From contig CM066735.1 of the NCBI GenBank assembly GCA_033961575.1, positions 88,849,449-88,913,448 of the forward strand: DNA of 64,000 nt, given 5' to 3'. The stretch comes from Aselliscus stoliczkanus (Eukaryota > Chordata > Mammalia > Chiroptera > Hipposideridae). Positions 11,931 to 23,129 of this stretch are shown here, one piece after another. The translations under genes and the position numbers were made by a program. The notes under the pieces were generated by a model that worked only from the letters and a program-made list of their open reading frames with translations, was not told where the DNA came from and did no database searches. Position 1 is the first letter of the stretch; the number at the start of each line of letters is the position of its first letter.

Positions 11931-12163
11931 CCTTGTAGTCTCCATCCTGCCTCACGGCACGTGCAGCAGCCACTCGGGCATCCAGGACACTCACTCAGTT
12001 GGCTCTTCATCAGTGTGATAACCTGGTTAATTGTGATGCCACCACATGACATGGCAGCCTATGTATGTCCAATTGGCAAAAAACTCAGCACTGGGCTCAG
12101 CTCCACGGGCACAATCCATTCAATTCCCAAACCCCATGTGTATGGGTCTTTCTTCTAGGACAT

Positions 12164-12860
12164 TCATGGAACCAAGTCTGTATCATTGAGGGTCCAGTCA
12201 GGAGCCAGACACCACAGGTAATTTCTACAGGGAAGGTGTAATATGAAGATTGTTAACCGAAATGGAATATTATCTGCAAAGCAGGGGGAGAGAAATCTAG
12301 AGAATATAGGGAGAGCAGATAGGGAAATCACTCTTACATGGCTAAGGCACAACACCCAAGCAAGGAACAAAATAAGAGAGGACCCCTCCATACCCTGGGC
12401 TGAGGTGGCCCTCACGGGAAAGGTCAGACAGATGTGCTGACATGCTATGCTGGGGAAACTGGCAGGGCAGCCTCCCTCTGGGGGGTTGGGGCAAGCCACC
12501 CATGGTGAGGTGTCCTGCTGTGGAACTTGCTGGAAATCAGCACATGAGGGCGCTGTGATGGGAAGTGCCCTTTATAGGAGCAGCTGACCACAGGCAGGGA
12601 TTGCTCCATGGAACTCTCTGGGAAGCCACCTGCAGGATTGGTGCCACTGAGTCTGGCTGGGGGTGAGCGCCACCAGGGGCCCACATTGCTGCTGGCTGTT
12701 TGGTTCTGCAGGACTCAGGCAAGGCAGGGCCTTCCCTGGAACCAGAGACAAGCTCCATCCTACTCCAGTGTGCCTTCAGCACCCTCTACTGATGGAGCTA
12801 AACATCCAGCCACCTGGCAAGGGAGAAGTATTCCAAGATCACAAGCAGAGCAATGAAGGA
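12164..12860. other. Unassigned GC-richer block, possible old LTR
   Basis: CATTGAGGGTCCAGTCAGGA and the following A-rich, then GC-rich, layout recall the 3' end of old class I/III LTRs read in reverse, but I cannot name it. Many overlapping ORFs of 65-111 residues reflect base composition rather than coding. Confidence 0.2.
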
Positions 12861-12869
12861 TGGATTTGG

Positions 12870-15285
12870 AGCTAAGAGGCAATAAATTAACAATGGGCAT
12901 ACTTTGCCTGATGGGCTAAGCAAGAGAGTCCTTTCTTTGGGACACACCCACCTCTGAGCTCTCTCCCACTGCTTCCTTTTTGACTTCTCCCTCTTGCCTG
13001 GGGAGTAGCCTTGCTCTTACCTGTCACGTGTTTTTTTCCCCCTAAACCTAGTGCTTTTTTCAGTCTCTCTGAGAGCTACCCTTTTGAGACTCAAGAGTCT
13101 AAAGTTGATGATATTTTCTCCCATTTTCTGCTGTCAACCTTCCTCTTAGGCAATCACACAGAATTGTCTACGTGGTTAAATGAAGTGGTGTAGGGGCACA
13201 AGGAAATATAAGGGTGAGGCCAGAAACTTGGCTAATAGGTCAAAATACAACCTGATGTATCTCTTTTGAGTGAGGTTGTTATATTCAATATCGCATTTCC
13301 ATTTAAATAGTGATATGGAAATATGGGGAAAGCATTCTTCACTTTAGTGTTATGGAAATAACTTTAAATACCTTTCCTCAATGACTAACTACTAAATTGA
13401 GAGAAAATATCCTTTGACATTTAAATATAGTGTTCATATGCCTGTTTTGCTCAGTTTTGTATAATAAAAACACCTTTTAATGGAGGCACTCCATTTCTTT
13501 ATTGGATTTCAAAGTATTTTAAAGCAAGAGTGAAACCGTTGTGAATGGCTTACTATTATGTGCTTACGTTGCCAGCATAACAAATGATTTCACAGTTTTG
13601 AGCAAGATGGAATTCTGTGCTACAAGCTCTCATATAACCATTGTGGCTTTTAAAATGTATTTCCAGAATACTTTAAAGTTTATGAGATTGCACATGACAA
13701 GGAATGATTCCTCTTTGGGAAACTAAATTACGGAGCAAACCAAAGTCAGTGCCTTTCAAATGCAGGAGATAAATACAAATCAAAACGTTACACTAATGTA
13801 TTTGCTGTGGGTTACAGACCAAGATCAGTTTGCTGTCCCTCTGCTAATGGCAAAGGAAAACCGCCCAAAGGTAAAACTGAAATGACGAAACAAAGAAATC
13901 AGCAAAAAACCTTTCTTGTTCATGTATTTATTTACTAGTCAAACTCTCACAGACCGATGCTGTCCTGAAGTTCAGGGCCAGACCCCTCCTGACAGCCAGC
14001 AGATGACCTTATAGGGGAAACTGCGTACTTTTGTCTGGAGGTGGCCTTTTCTATCCAGTTTCCATGGAGACAGATCTGTGGAAATAGTCGAAAAGCAACG
14101 ATTTTAAAAGGCAGGATGTTAAAATCCTTACCCTGCCTTCACCGAGTTGACATCTGTTTTCATCAAAACTAAGATGGTAATCTTGAGACCAGCAAGCTCA
14201 GAATGCAATCAATGCGGTTCATTCCTGTTGCTGGAAACCAGAATCCATCTCTGGGCATTATCAGGTGACCGAAGTACTTACCTTAACTTTCCGCATGACT
14301 CTTTATGTGTTACTGCTAAGGTAAGACCTGCATAGCTGACTTCAGCTTTCAATTTAACTCTCTACTTAGGATTTGATTGCTTTGTTAAATAAGCGCTTTG
14401 AAAATCAGCATAGGGCAACTTTAAAAAAATTGAACATCTGTCGCCTAGAGAACAGGCCGTTTGGAGGGAGCTCCTTCAGATGGCCATCTTCACAGCCACA
14501 ATTGTTGCCAACAGAACAAAAATATGTGCTTGGAAATAGCAGTATACTGTTCTCAGATGAGAGTTATACTACTGACTGTCATCGGTGAAACACACTGTTT
14601 TTGTTTTGTTTTGTTTTGTTTTTCAGCAGTGGTGATGGATGAAAATAGAACCATCCATACCCTCTTACCTGAACCTCCTGGTTCCTAATGACAAAAGCGA
14701 CACATTAAATAGAATTTAGGGTAAAGCTGTGTTTCTCAAGTCAACTCACCTTTTCAGGGTTTGTAAATTTTAAGAGAAGTTTTACATCTTGTATATTTAT
14801 TTTGATGATACTATGTGAATATTTTACTTTGGCGCTTAGGGAAATCTCTTAAGCAGTAATGTGTCAAAATAGGTTTTATTATAGAAAAGATTTTAAGTCA
14901 CTGCCAAATGGAGCCCTATGGTCTACCAATGTATTCTTAGAGAATGTTGTTCTTTAGAAAGAATCCATACATTATGCAAGTTGGAGAAAACCTACTACAA
15001 AACATACATATTGGATTTTATTTTTCCTTTTGTTACTTTGTTTGGTATACAGTAAAAAGCCACAAAAATCAAGCTTTTAGATATGTGACGTTGAGGGAAT
15101 CATTATCTTTTCTTAAAGCAGTTTCTTCAGTAAAATTTAGGCAACTTATGGGACTATTGTGATAAAGAAAATAAAGTATGTGAAATGTTTATAAACTATG
15201 AAGTGCTTTACTACAGTAATGCTAGTAGTGCTGGTGTTTACCCCAGATAGTAGTTCTAAAAAACTCACAAACTCAGAAAGTATCC
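12870..15285 (+). other. Intronic, largely unique
   Basis: No repeat I can name except a (GTTTT)n run at about 14598-14622 ending in TTTTTCAG, which looks like an acceptor but leads into no ORF with a donor. Confidence 0.35.
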
Positions 15286-15289
15286 TTTT

Positions 15290-15430
15290 GTGTTACACAA
15301 TGTCTGTAAACTCTGATTTCCTCACCTATAAAATACTGCCAGCTTTATGAGTTTGTTGTCAGGAAAAAAGTGACGTACTGCACATAGAGAAGAAATCACA
15401 GTGCGGGCACATACCCATCACAGGTATTAA
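15290..15430 (+). mobile_element. MIR fragment
   Basis: GATTTCCTCACCTATAAAAT and the following AGTTTGTTGTCAGG phrase match the MIR core order. Confidence 0.5.
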
Positions 15431-15554
15431 GATTATATTCTTAGTATTATAGTTTATGTATATGTATATATATTTTATACTTACATCATCTGCAGTTAAA
15501 CTATGCATGAGTCATCATTCTGTGCAAAATTTAAAATTCTTCCCTGAAAACTTT

Positions 15555-15994
15555 AAAAATGGGGTGCTGTCCTAACAACAGCTCCACCTGGAGCTGGGCT
15601 ATGCAAGCCCCGACGACTGTGTAGCTGCAGCCCCTGCTGCAGTGGGCTGCCATAGGCTACAGTGAGTGGCAGGCAGCCAGCTGGTGTGAGCTGCCAATAG
15701 CCGCAGTGAGTGACCATCCAGAGGCCGGCAAACGATCTACCTCATCCGGGAAGAGCGCAATGACGATACCAACATGGACCAGTGAAGCAATGTCCTCTAC
15801 AACTAGACTGAAGAACAAAAAGACAACAACTTGTCTGTTCCCCTTCCCCGATTCCCCAACGCTGTTCCCTTCTCCAATTCCCCAATAAAATCTTTTTAAA
15901 AAAAGAACAAATTGGTTATTATACAGTAGTGATGGGGATGTAGGGTACAGCATAAGGAATATAGTAAAAAAAAATAAAAAATGGGATGCTGTCC
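15555..15994 (+). mobile_element. Composite A-tailed retroposon with an extra 3' segment
   Basis: An 18-bp direct repeat with one mismatch (15555-15572 and 15977-15994, containing TGCTGTCC) brackets the insertion; the target is TTTAAAAA. The body holds two near-repeats around GCTGCCATAGGC / GCTGCCAATAGC with CAGTGAGTG. It continues as AACATGGACCAGTGAAGCAA, CTACAACTAGACTGAAGAAC, a C/T-rich part and CCCCAATAAAATCTTTTT with an A run. This is the 3' body of a SINE type I associate with rhinolophid-like bats. No A/B-box head is visible, so it is 5' truncated. After the A run a 60-bp piece (GGGATGTAGGGTACAGCATA) resembling an L1 3' UTR precedes a second A run. Confidence 0.72.
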
Positions 15995-16199
15995 ATAGAA
16001 TTATTCACAGTTATTCCAGCAAGACGCAATAGTTTTCTAATATTGTCCTGTGTATGACTCTTAAGTTAACAGAATGTTAACTGACTCAAGAAAGTTTTTA
16101 TGAGGATTAATTCAAGCCAACAGGAGCAGTAAACAAATTCGAAGTTAACTAGAGGCTCGTGTTAAATGAATACCAACGATTTTAAAAGTATCTGAATTA

Positions 16200-16346
16200 G
16201 GGCCTGCCGAGTGACTCAGTTGGTTAAGAGCCCTGCTCGAGTGTTAGCTGAGCTCTGAGCAACAGCAGTTTGAGGCCCCGCCTGAGCTGAGCTGCCGCTG
16301 AGCTGCCAACAGGTGGCAGGATGACTCAGCTTAAAAAAAATAAAAA
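16200..16346 (+). mobile_element. tRNA-derived SINE, subfamily A
   Basis: Starts GGGCCTGCCGAGTGACTCAG, keeps CAGTTGGTTAAGAG and the tail GCTGCCAACAGGTGGCAGGA, then A-rich. A clear target duplication was not found, so it is older or its flanks have mutated. It lies in sense orientation within the first visible intron. Confidence 0.85.
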
Positions 16347-16349
16347 TGT

Positions 16350-16727
16350 ATAAGGCTGCCAGTGTTAGGTAAATTGCCTCTGAAGGAATTTGTGGACCTA
16401 CTGATGCTTCATGTCCTCAAAAATTTGCCATAGCAGATGACTACGTATATGAGAGAAGGCTTGCAGCCTTTCTCTTTGACGGTTGGAATCCTGTGGGGCA
16501 GCACCTGGACGGTCCTGGGTCAACGCTGCCCTCTGGTGTTCAATTTCGGGAAGTGGCATTCTCTGATGAGTAATTGTAGGGAATTATCAAACCCCAAAAA
16601 GTTATTTCCAGGTACTTTAGCCATACCCTCTCCACTCCAACCCATCCACCTGCTAGGAAAGTATGTACATACCCCTCCCTTCATTGTCTGGTTCTACTCT
16701 AAGTTAAATTCATCCCACATTTGCTAG

Positions 16728-16730
<3 letters not shown>
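16350..16730. other. Intronic, no recognised feature
   Basis: Nothing nameable between the SINE and the AC repeat. Confidence 0.35.

Positions 16731-16731
<1 letters not shown>

Positions 16732-16777
<46 letters not shown>
16732..16777. repeat. (AC)n microsatellite, about 23 units
   Basis: Pure AC run, followed by a short CT-rich stretch (16840-16862). Confidence 0.95.
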
Positions 16778-16779
<2 letters not shown>

Positions 16780-17445
16780 ATCATTTATATTCATTTTCCT
16801 TCTCTGTCTTCCACTATTTGCTTGTTAATGCTGAGAAGTCTCTGTCTGTCTCTCTCTCTCATTTCTTGATTTTCCCTTTTCCCCTTTTCATTCTATTTTT
16901 TTAAACATGTTTATTACTCTGATCAAAATTATACAGTAGTGCATGGTTTTACAGTATGAATGACATTTTATTTCACATGGTTATACAGTCTGAGTGACTA
17001 GCTCACAGTGTAAAAGGACAACATTATGTATGACTATTTGCTGGGGGTAGGAAGCAGTAAACACATCTGGATCAAGGTAAAAGAAAGCCATCATACTGAC
17101 ATAAAAAGAAAGCAGTAGAGGTTCAGTGCTGTCAGCCTACAAAACCTTTTAAAGCAAATTGAGGGGTCGCAGAATCTATAATTAAACCTGCTTCGGCTCA
17201 AGCAAAGTCAAGGAATTGACTAGGATTGAAGATTCATTTTTAAAACCTTTTTCAATTGCATTATTATTTTATATCATTACAGTGCTTCCTAACGGGTCCC
17301 ATATTCTATTGCGTTGGGGCTCATGAACAGGTTTTCTTTGCTATAAAATTAGCAGTTGTGCGAACCCCTGTAGACCCTGTTCATTGCCCTACTGTTGCCT
17401 TTTATCTAGGCCCCCGTTTCGTGAAACTTGGATAGTAGATGTTCC

Positions 17446-17725
17446 TTGTATTGGTCAGGATATGGTTAAGTTATGCTGCACTGACAGATACACCCTGAAG
17501 TCTCTTGACTTGACACAATAGAGGTTTATTTCTCACTCAGCTAAAGTTGGACAGGTCAGGTGGCTGCCCTCCATGTAGCTCTGCCACCTGGACTCAGTGG
17601 ACTCCAGCTCCTGGCCCTGGGGGAGGACAGGGATGAGGAAGCACAGTGGCTTTGAATGGCCTCATCCTCAGAGTGACACACATCATCTTCATTGGCCACA
17701 AGTAGGCACATGGCACCAAACCAAA
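17446..17725 (-). mobile_element. LTR-like remnant, MaLR/ERVL type
   Basis: GTATTGGTCAGGATATGGTT, TGACTTGACACAATAGAGGT plus TTATTTCTCACTCAG, and a later GTGACACACATCATCTTCAT with ATTGGCCACAAGTAGGCACA follow the layout of old ERVL/MaLR LTRs in reverse. The 129-residue minus ORF (17556-17945) overlapping it has no protein similarity that I recognise. Confidence 0.42.
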
Positions 17726-18099
17726 ACTGTAGGAGGATAGAAAAGTGGAGTGGGGTTGGGTAATAGTTGTCTCTGCCACATTTCTCTTTCCTCTCATCTG
17801 AGCTTTGAACTATATTCCTGTTTTTGTTTTTGTTTTTAATTTTGAGAGTGCCTATGACTATATTTTCCTTCCCACTTAGCTTTTTTTTTCTTATTGGTTC
17901 CTTTTTCTCTCCTTCCAAGTCCTCTCCATAATTGAAACAAACCAAATATCATTTTGACCCTATTTTTTTTCTCTGTTATCCTTCTCCTAAACTTCACTGT
18001 ATCCCTCTGTGACTTTTAGAACCTTTGATTTCCTTGTATAAATTCAATCTGCAAAGTACTAACTACAAAATCAATTTTTTGAAATCCCCATCTTCACTT

Positions 18100-18240
18100 A
18101 ATCACCATATTTTCTTTTTTCTTTTTTTTTTGAGGGCAGTATCAATGGCCCTCATAAGTGGGACCCGAACTGGGGCCGCTGTCTTCCCAAGCCAGTGCTT
18201 AACCGCTGTGCCACTTGGTCGGCCCAATCACCATATTTTC
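18100..18240 (-). mobile_element. tRNA-derived SINE, subfamily B, perfect TSD
   Basis: The element is 18115-18225. On the minus strand it starts GGGCCGACCAAGTGGCACAG, has GGTTAAGCACTGGCTTGGGA and a B-box-like AGTTCGGGTCCCAC, and ends in the near-palindrome GAGGGCCATTGATACTGCCC before the A tail. A perfect 15-bp duplication AATCACCATATTTTC (18100-18114, 18226-18240) flanks it, so insertion is fairly recent. Confidence 0.9.
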
Positions 18241-18879
18241 TAAGATTCTGCCATGACTTCCTACTGCTCATGTATTAAATCTAATTCATCTTGGCCTGGC
18301 CCTAACATATACTAATTAATTATCTCCTTCTTCTTCATAAGCTTGGTCCCTACAAACTGATTTCTCTCCAGCTGTATCCTCAATAGGCGGGCACCTGACT
18401 AAGTACTAATGCAGATATGCGCTTCCTGGTTCGGGGTGTCAGATCCTTCAGAATGAGGGCCATGGGTAGATTGTTTCACATGGTATTAGCTTGTGGGCAT
18501 GACCCAAACACCTAAACATCTGATAGAATGCAAACTTCCTATCATCTGTTCTTTACAAAATTCAATTTGTATGTGCAATTGATATATCATTTAGTAGTTC
18601 TATGAAAAATAATAGTCATAACATGGGGGGGGAAAAGCAAAAACTCAAAACAGTAAGCTCAAGTAAGCAGCCTTTCAAAAGAAAGCAGAGTACTATATTT
18701 TTTCTGGATTTTAATGAAAAATTATAGCATCAAGTCATGCTATATGGAGTACAATTTAAATTCTTATTTAGTCCTGTTGAATGACTACTGTTACACTGAC
18801 CCTCAGTAAATGCTTCCCGGGAGTCAGCTGTACAGTGTGAACACTTTGCTTATAATGATTGTTTTCTCATTTTATGCAG
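18241..18879. other. Intron, possible diverged L2 then unique
   Basis: The first 100 bases have a weak L2-like flavour; the rest is unnamed and leads into the polypyrimidine tract before the exon at 18880. Confidence 0.3.
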
Positions 18880-18990
18880 CTTCCTCCAGCTTTGCACCAC
18901 AATTTGAAAAGAAGGGTCATAGAGAGATTCAAGAAATCCCTCTTCAGCCAGCAGAGCAACCCTTGCAATTTGAAATCTGAAATTAAAAAG
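18880..18990 (+). CDS. Internal coding exon 2 of 6, basic helix
   Basis: The acceptor is a pyrimidine-rich tract ending TTTTATGCAG and the donor is GTACGG, a weaker match. The exon is 111 bases, exactly 37 codons, phase 0 at both ends, so it could be skipped without a frameshift. It starts LPPALHHNLKRRVIERFKKS and continues LFSQQSNPCNLKSEIKK. The region is strongly basic and predicted helical by eye, and could bind a partner protein or nucleic acid, but no named domain is evident. An 8.4-kb intron separates it from the previous exon. A reverse-strand ORF overlapping the same bases (18850-19056) is a shadow of this exon. Confidence 0.82.
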
Positions 18991-19113
18991 GTACGGTGTT
19001 CTGCATGTAGGTTCTTCTTTAGCTAACAAAAACACATTGTGAGAATTAAATTTCATACCTCCTTTGCTTTGTATTTTAAGCTCTGTCTTCTATTAAAGGA
19101 TATTATCATGGTT

Positions 19114-19470
19114 TGTCTTAGTCCGTCCAGGCTGCTATAACAAAAATACCATAAACTGGGGAGATTATAAGCAACAGCAATTTATCGCGCACAGCTCTGG
19201 AAGCTGGAAGTCCTAGATCGGGGCGCCAGCATGGTCGGGTTGGTGAGGACCCTCTTTCAGATTGTAGGCTGCCTACTTTGCTGTGTCCTTATGTGAGGAG
19301 CAAGGGAGTTCTCACGGGTCTCTGTTACAACAGCACTTAAAAGAGCACTTATAAAGGCTCCATCCTTATGATCTGCGCACCCCCCAAAGGTCCACCTCCT
19401 AAAACCATCACCTCCGGGATTAGGTTTCAATAGATGAATTTGGGAGGACACAAACATTCAGACCATAGCA
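19114..19470 (-). mobile_element. MLT1-class MaLR LTR
   Basis: TGTCTTAGTCCGTCCAGGCT, GCTATAACAAAAATACCATA, CCTCCTAAAACCATCACCTC and GACACAAACATTCAGACCAT match the reverse complement of an MLT1 LTR nearly end to end. Minus-strand orientation, close to full length, starting 123 bp downstream of coding exon 2. No internal retroviral part. Confidence 0.75.
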
Positions 19471-19599
19471 CTGCTTAAGACACTAAATCAAGGATATGTC
19501 TTTGCTTCTAATTTTCTCACCTTTGTTTCTGAAGCCATCATCCTTGGAAGACACACAGAAAGTTCCTTCCATATTATTGCGTGTTTTCCTAAGAACAGA

Positions 19600-19728
19600 T
19601 GTTATTTATTTATTTGTTTATTTATTTATTATATTTTATTATATTTTGTATATATGTTATTTATTATATATATTATTTATTTGTATGTATATATAAAATA
19701 TGTTATATATATATATATATATATTCCT
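19600..19728. repeat. AT-rich simple repeat, (TTTA)n and (AT)n
   Basis: About 130 bases that are almost only A and T, ending in an (AT)n run around 19704-19724. The tyrosine/isoleucine-rich ORFs across it are artefacts. Confidence 0.9.
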
Positions 19729-19729
19729 T

Positions 19730-21215
19730 TTTTTTAAGAGAAACCTATCTCAATCTTTTATTAGAATATTCTTCAACAAGCCCCTAAGTTGAGCTTTCTC
19801 TGAATAAGTCATTCAATCATTTGAGGCCATCCCACCTATGAGGGTGGAATGAACTATTTCTAAGGTTCTTTCCACCTTTGACATTCTTCCATCTCCTAAA
19901 CTTCAGATACTAGTAGATATTTCTATTCATGAATAAAGAAACTAAATCACAAAAAGATCAAATTAACCAGACAGAAAGAAAATTAGTTGTCTCTGTTTAA
20001 CACAACTTGGCTACAGAAAACCCCTTTGTCCTGGTAAGTAGCCATTTTAATACAGGCCTTGGAGGTGGTCATAAGTCCCCCTTCCCCTGTCCCTGAAAGA
20101 CCCAAGGCTCACCTGGGTAAAGATGCTTGGTCCCACTCCAATTTTATATAATTTTTCAAAGTTTCTTCATATACTTAAACTTTGGCCCAGTTGTGCTGCC
20201 AGTGACCTTTCTCTTGAAGGTTCTTTTCCCTTTAGTGTCTCCAATCTTAGGCGTAAACTTGTTCATTATTCAAGCAATATGATGGGCTCTTTGATAAGAA
20301 ATGCAAACAGTGTGTTTTTGCTTTGTTGCCTCACATCAGTGATGTCTGCACATACACAAACAGGAGATGGAAAACATAAAAAATGAAAAGCCACGGCTGC
20401 AGGTAAATAAAACATAAACCTTACCTTATCAGAGATTAGAGAGCAAAATTCCTTTCATGGGTTGTGTTGGCAGATAAGGCCAAGAAACAAAGCTAGGGGA
20501 GATCAAAACAGAAGTGGAGAGAACCTCGGATATTTATTTTGTGGTATTTCTCTATTGCATCATGAATACCAATAAACACATTTTAAAAAGACTGAAGTGC
20601 AGTTCTCTCATGAAAAAGATTACATGTTGCTAGGTTTTTATATTCCTATTAAAATGATATTCAGAGTAACCCAGCTTGTACGCAAATTTATTTTAACAGA
20701 AACCCTAGCTTTGTGCGATGACAGTGCTTGCTGCAAACTGTCTGATGCACAAAGGTGGCTGGGATGCTTCCCCTACTCAGTAATTTTCCATCAGTGCCTG
20801 TTCTTAAAGCGAATCATTTTCTCTTTTATTACTTAGGTTTTCGTTTTTTCATCCCTTGCTTATTGTTTTTCTTTTCTCTCCTGACAGAAAAGAGATTTCC
20901 TTTTGTTAAATTGTACCCCATCCCCCCAAACTTGTCTGCCTTCCTCTCTATGGGGGCGGCATCTCTCATTAGAGCTCCTACCTTCCGCCCTTGGTCGGGG
21001 GAAGTAAAAGCAGGGGTGGGTGAGATGGTGCAGGGTGTTCAGGGATGGGTGAGGGACCCCAAAGGGGTATCAACTCATCTTTATTTTCAACTTGGTTGAG
21101 AGGCAGCTTCAATTCTCCTATAGAGAATGCTTTGGTCCCTCTCTCTGATGGTATAAGCTTGTGGTGGTTCATCATGGTGTGTACCCTCCCAGTCAGGCAG
21201 GCAGGTCTCTCCTCC
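19730..21215. other. Intronic, no recognised feature
   Basis: No repeat named. A GC-richer stretch at 20930-21070 gives overlapping ORFs (20755-21099 plus, 20978-21175 minus) without coding signs. Confidence 0.3.
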
Positions 21216-21219
21216 TAGG

Positions 21220-21520
21220 TGATAAAGAAATCTTCAGCCTGGGATACTAGCATATTCTCTATCTTTCATCACTGGACTGAGAAGCCAGCTCCTCTGTAAA
21301 AACCTTCCTTCATTTTTCCTGTCCAGAATTCATCTTCCTTTCACCTATACTTCAATCACTTTTTCATGCATATTATTGTGTTTTAAATAGATTTTTTTAT
21401 CTGCCTTACATTTCTGTTTTTACCAAAGGCAGTGAGTGTGTCTTACTCATCCTTGATTCCCAGGGTCTTGCACAGTGCATGGCACATGGTAGGTGCTTAA
21501 TGTATAATATGTTCTATGTT
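21220..21520 (-). mobile_element. L2-type LINE 3' fragment
   Basis: The right part reads GTGTCTTACTCATCCTTGAT, CACAGTGCATGGCACATGGT, AGGTGCTTAATGTATA, the usual L2 terminus in this orientation. Confidence 0.55.
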
Positions 21521-21524
21521 GGTT

Positions 21525-22890
21525 CTATTCTTTATTGCTATATAGACATATTCATATAGTTCTGTATGAAAATAGAAAGAAGCCCTCCTGCCACCATCTA
21601 AACCTAAATGAGAAGAGCCTGTGACCTCTGATTTTCCCCTTTCTGGTATAATCTCTTGTAAGCGACAATTTTTTTGTTCAGAAATGGACTTTTCATCACC
21701 TGTACAATCATAGAGGAGTGACCAATTAGCCTTTGACTGTCACGGTCACCCCACACTGAGGCCATGGAAGCAGTAAATGGTGATGGCACATAAAATGCAT
21801 TTGATTTCCACCTTCTCCTCTGAAACATCTCCTGAAATCTAGGTACTCCGTGTTTGAAGGAGTCGTTATGGGATCATTGTGGCTACTTATTAATGGCCTA
21901 AGACCCAGCAGGATACAGAGAAGTCAAAAAAAAGGGAAAAGCCCTTAAGCCCTTTTCTAAGAAATTAAGCTCCTTATTTATAACTCACCTAAGTTGGTCT
22001 TCAGTTTGGCCTGCTCTACCTTGGCTAGAATTGCAGGGGGCAATAAAGTACCTGAGTAATTGTATAGGTGTCTTTGGGAACTAAGATCTCCCAGCTTGGA
22101 GAAGGGAGAAACAAACAAGATAGAAGATATTAATTCAAATTAGAATTGGAAGTATCAGTGTGAAGGCATATACATTCATGATAAATCTTATCTTTTAAAA
22201 ATATACATATTCTAATATTCTCACTAAAATTGTCTGGAAAGTAAGCAAACAGCAATGAGCTACCTTAGCACACATGGCTCCTTGGAATTACAGCTGACTG
22301 CCACTGTAGAACTGGAACTGAACGAGTTTAGACTGGAATTCTTGATATAACTGATCTCATAGCAAGGATGCGACCAAGGACTATTGAGGGTCTGTCCAAA
22401 GGATGTGGGAGCCAACTTGAAAAGACTCCCACTGGCTGGCTGGCTGTTAATTAGAGCATCGATAAAAATAATAACCACAGTGGATTGAAAGTATTAACTG
22501 TTTAAATCTAAGAGTTCACTGCAGACCAAAGAAACTCTTCATTGTTTACCTTTGCAGGATGCTAAGTAACCAGTCATTATTTTGAAAATTATTTGAAACA
22601 GGAAAGAATCAAACATTTATTCAACTTTTCACCTATGAATTCTATCTCAGGGTAACTGAATCAATAAGTAGAAGTACTTCAGCTAGTAAGCACCACAAAA
22701 ATAAAAAAGATTGCCATTTTATAGCCCCTAATGAAATAATGCATTTAGACATGATCACCAATGGCTGTTAGCATCATGAAAAGAGGGACAACCAGATATT
22801 ACATGCCTCCTGATGAAAATGCACAGCACCGTCTATGAGGAATACGTGCTAAAAGCTTGAATGTGCCTCAGATCAAGACCCTAGATTAGA
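21525..22890. other. Intronic, no recognised feature
   Basis: No exon or repeat named in this stretch. Confidence 0.3.
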
Positions 22891-22894
22891 AATG

Positions 22895-23122
22895 CAGAAA
22901 CTATAGTTCCCAAGCCAGTCTGACTAACTGGCTGCCTGTTTTGTAAATAAAGCTTTATTGGAACATAGCCACCTGCGTTCACTTACATATTGTTTATGGT
23001 TGCTTTCACTTTTCAGGCACATTGGAGTAGCTGCAGCAGAGACCATGTCTGAAGCAGAGCCCCACAAATCTGAATATGTTTACTGTGTGATCCTTTACAG
23101 AAAAATGTTTGCCAATCTTTGC
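22895..23122 (-). mobile_element. Old hAT-Charlie-type non-autonomous element
   Basis: GTAAATAAAGCTTTATTGGA, ATAGCCACCTGCGTTCACTT, AGTAGCTGCAGCAGAGACCA and ACAGAAAAATGTTTGCCAAT reproduce the order of a common mammalian hAT-type repeat whose ends read CAGGGGTCAGCAAAC. Ends are eroded. Confidence 0.6.
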
Positions 23123-23129
23123 TCTAGAC

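Noticed and set aside
14598..14700. Acceptor-like (GTTTT)n...TTTTTCAG followed by a short open frame
   Set aside because: No downstream donor in phase, stop codon within 20 codons, and the exon chain 10338 to 18880 joins in phase without it.
17556..17945. 129-codon minus-strand ORF
   Set aside because: Overlaps an LTR-like remnant and A-rich sequence; lysine-rich by composition, no motif.
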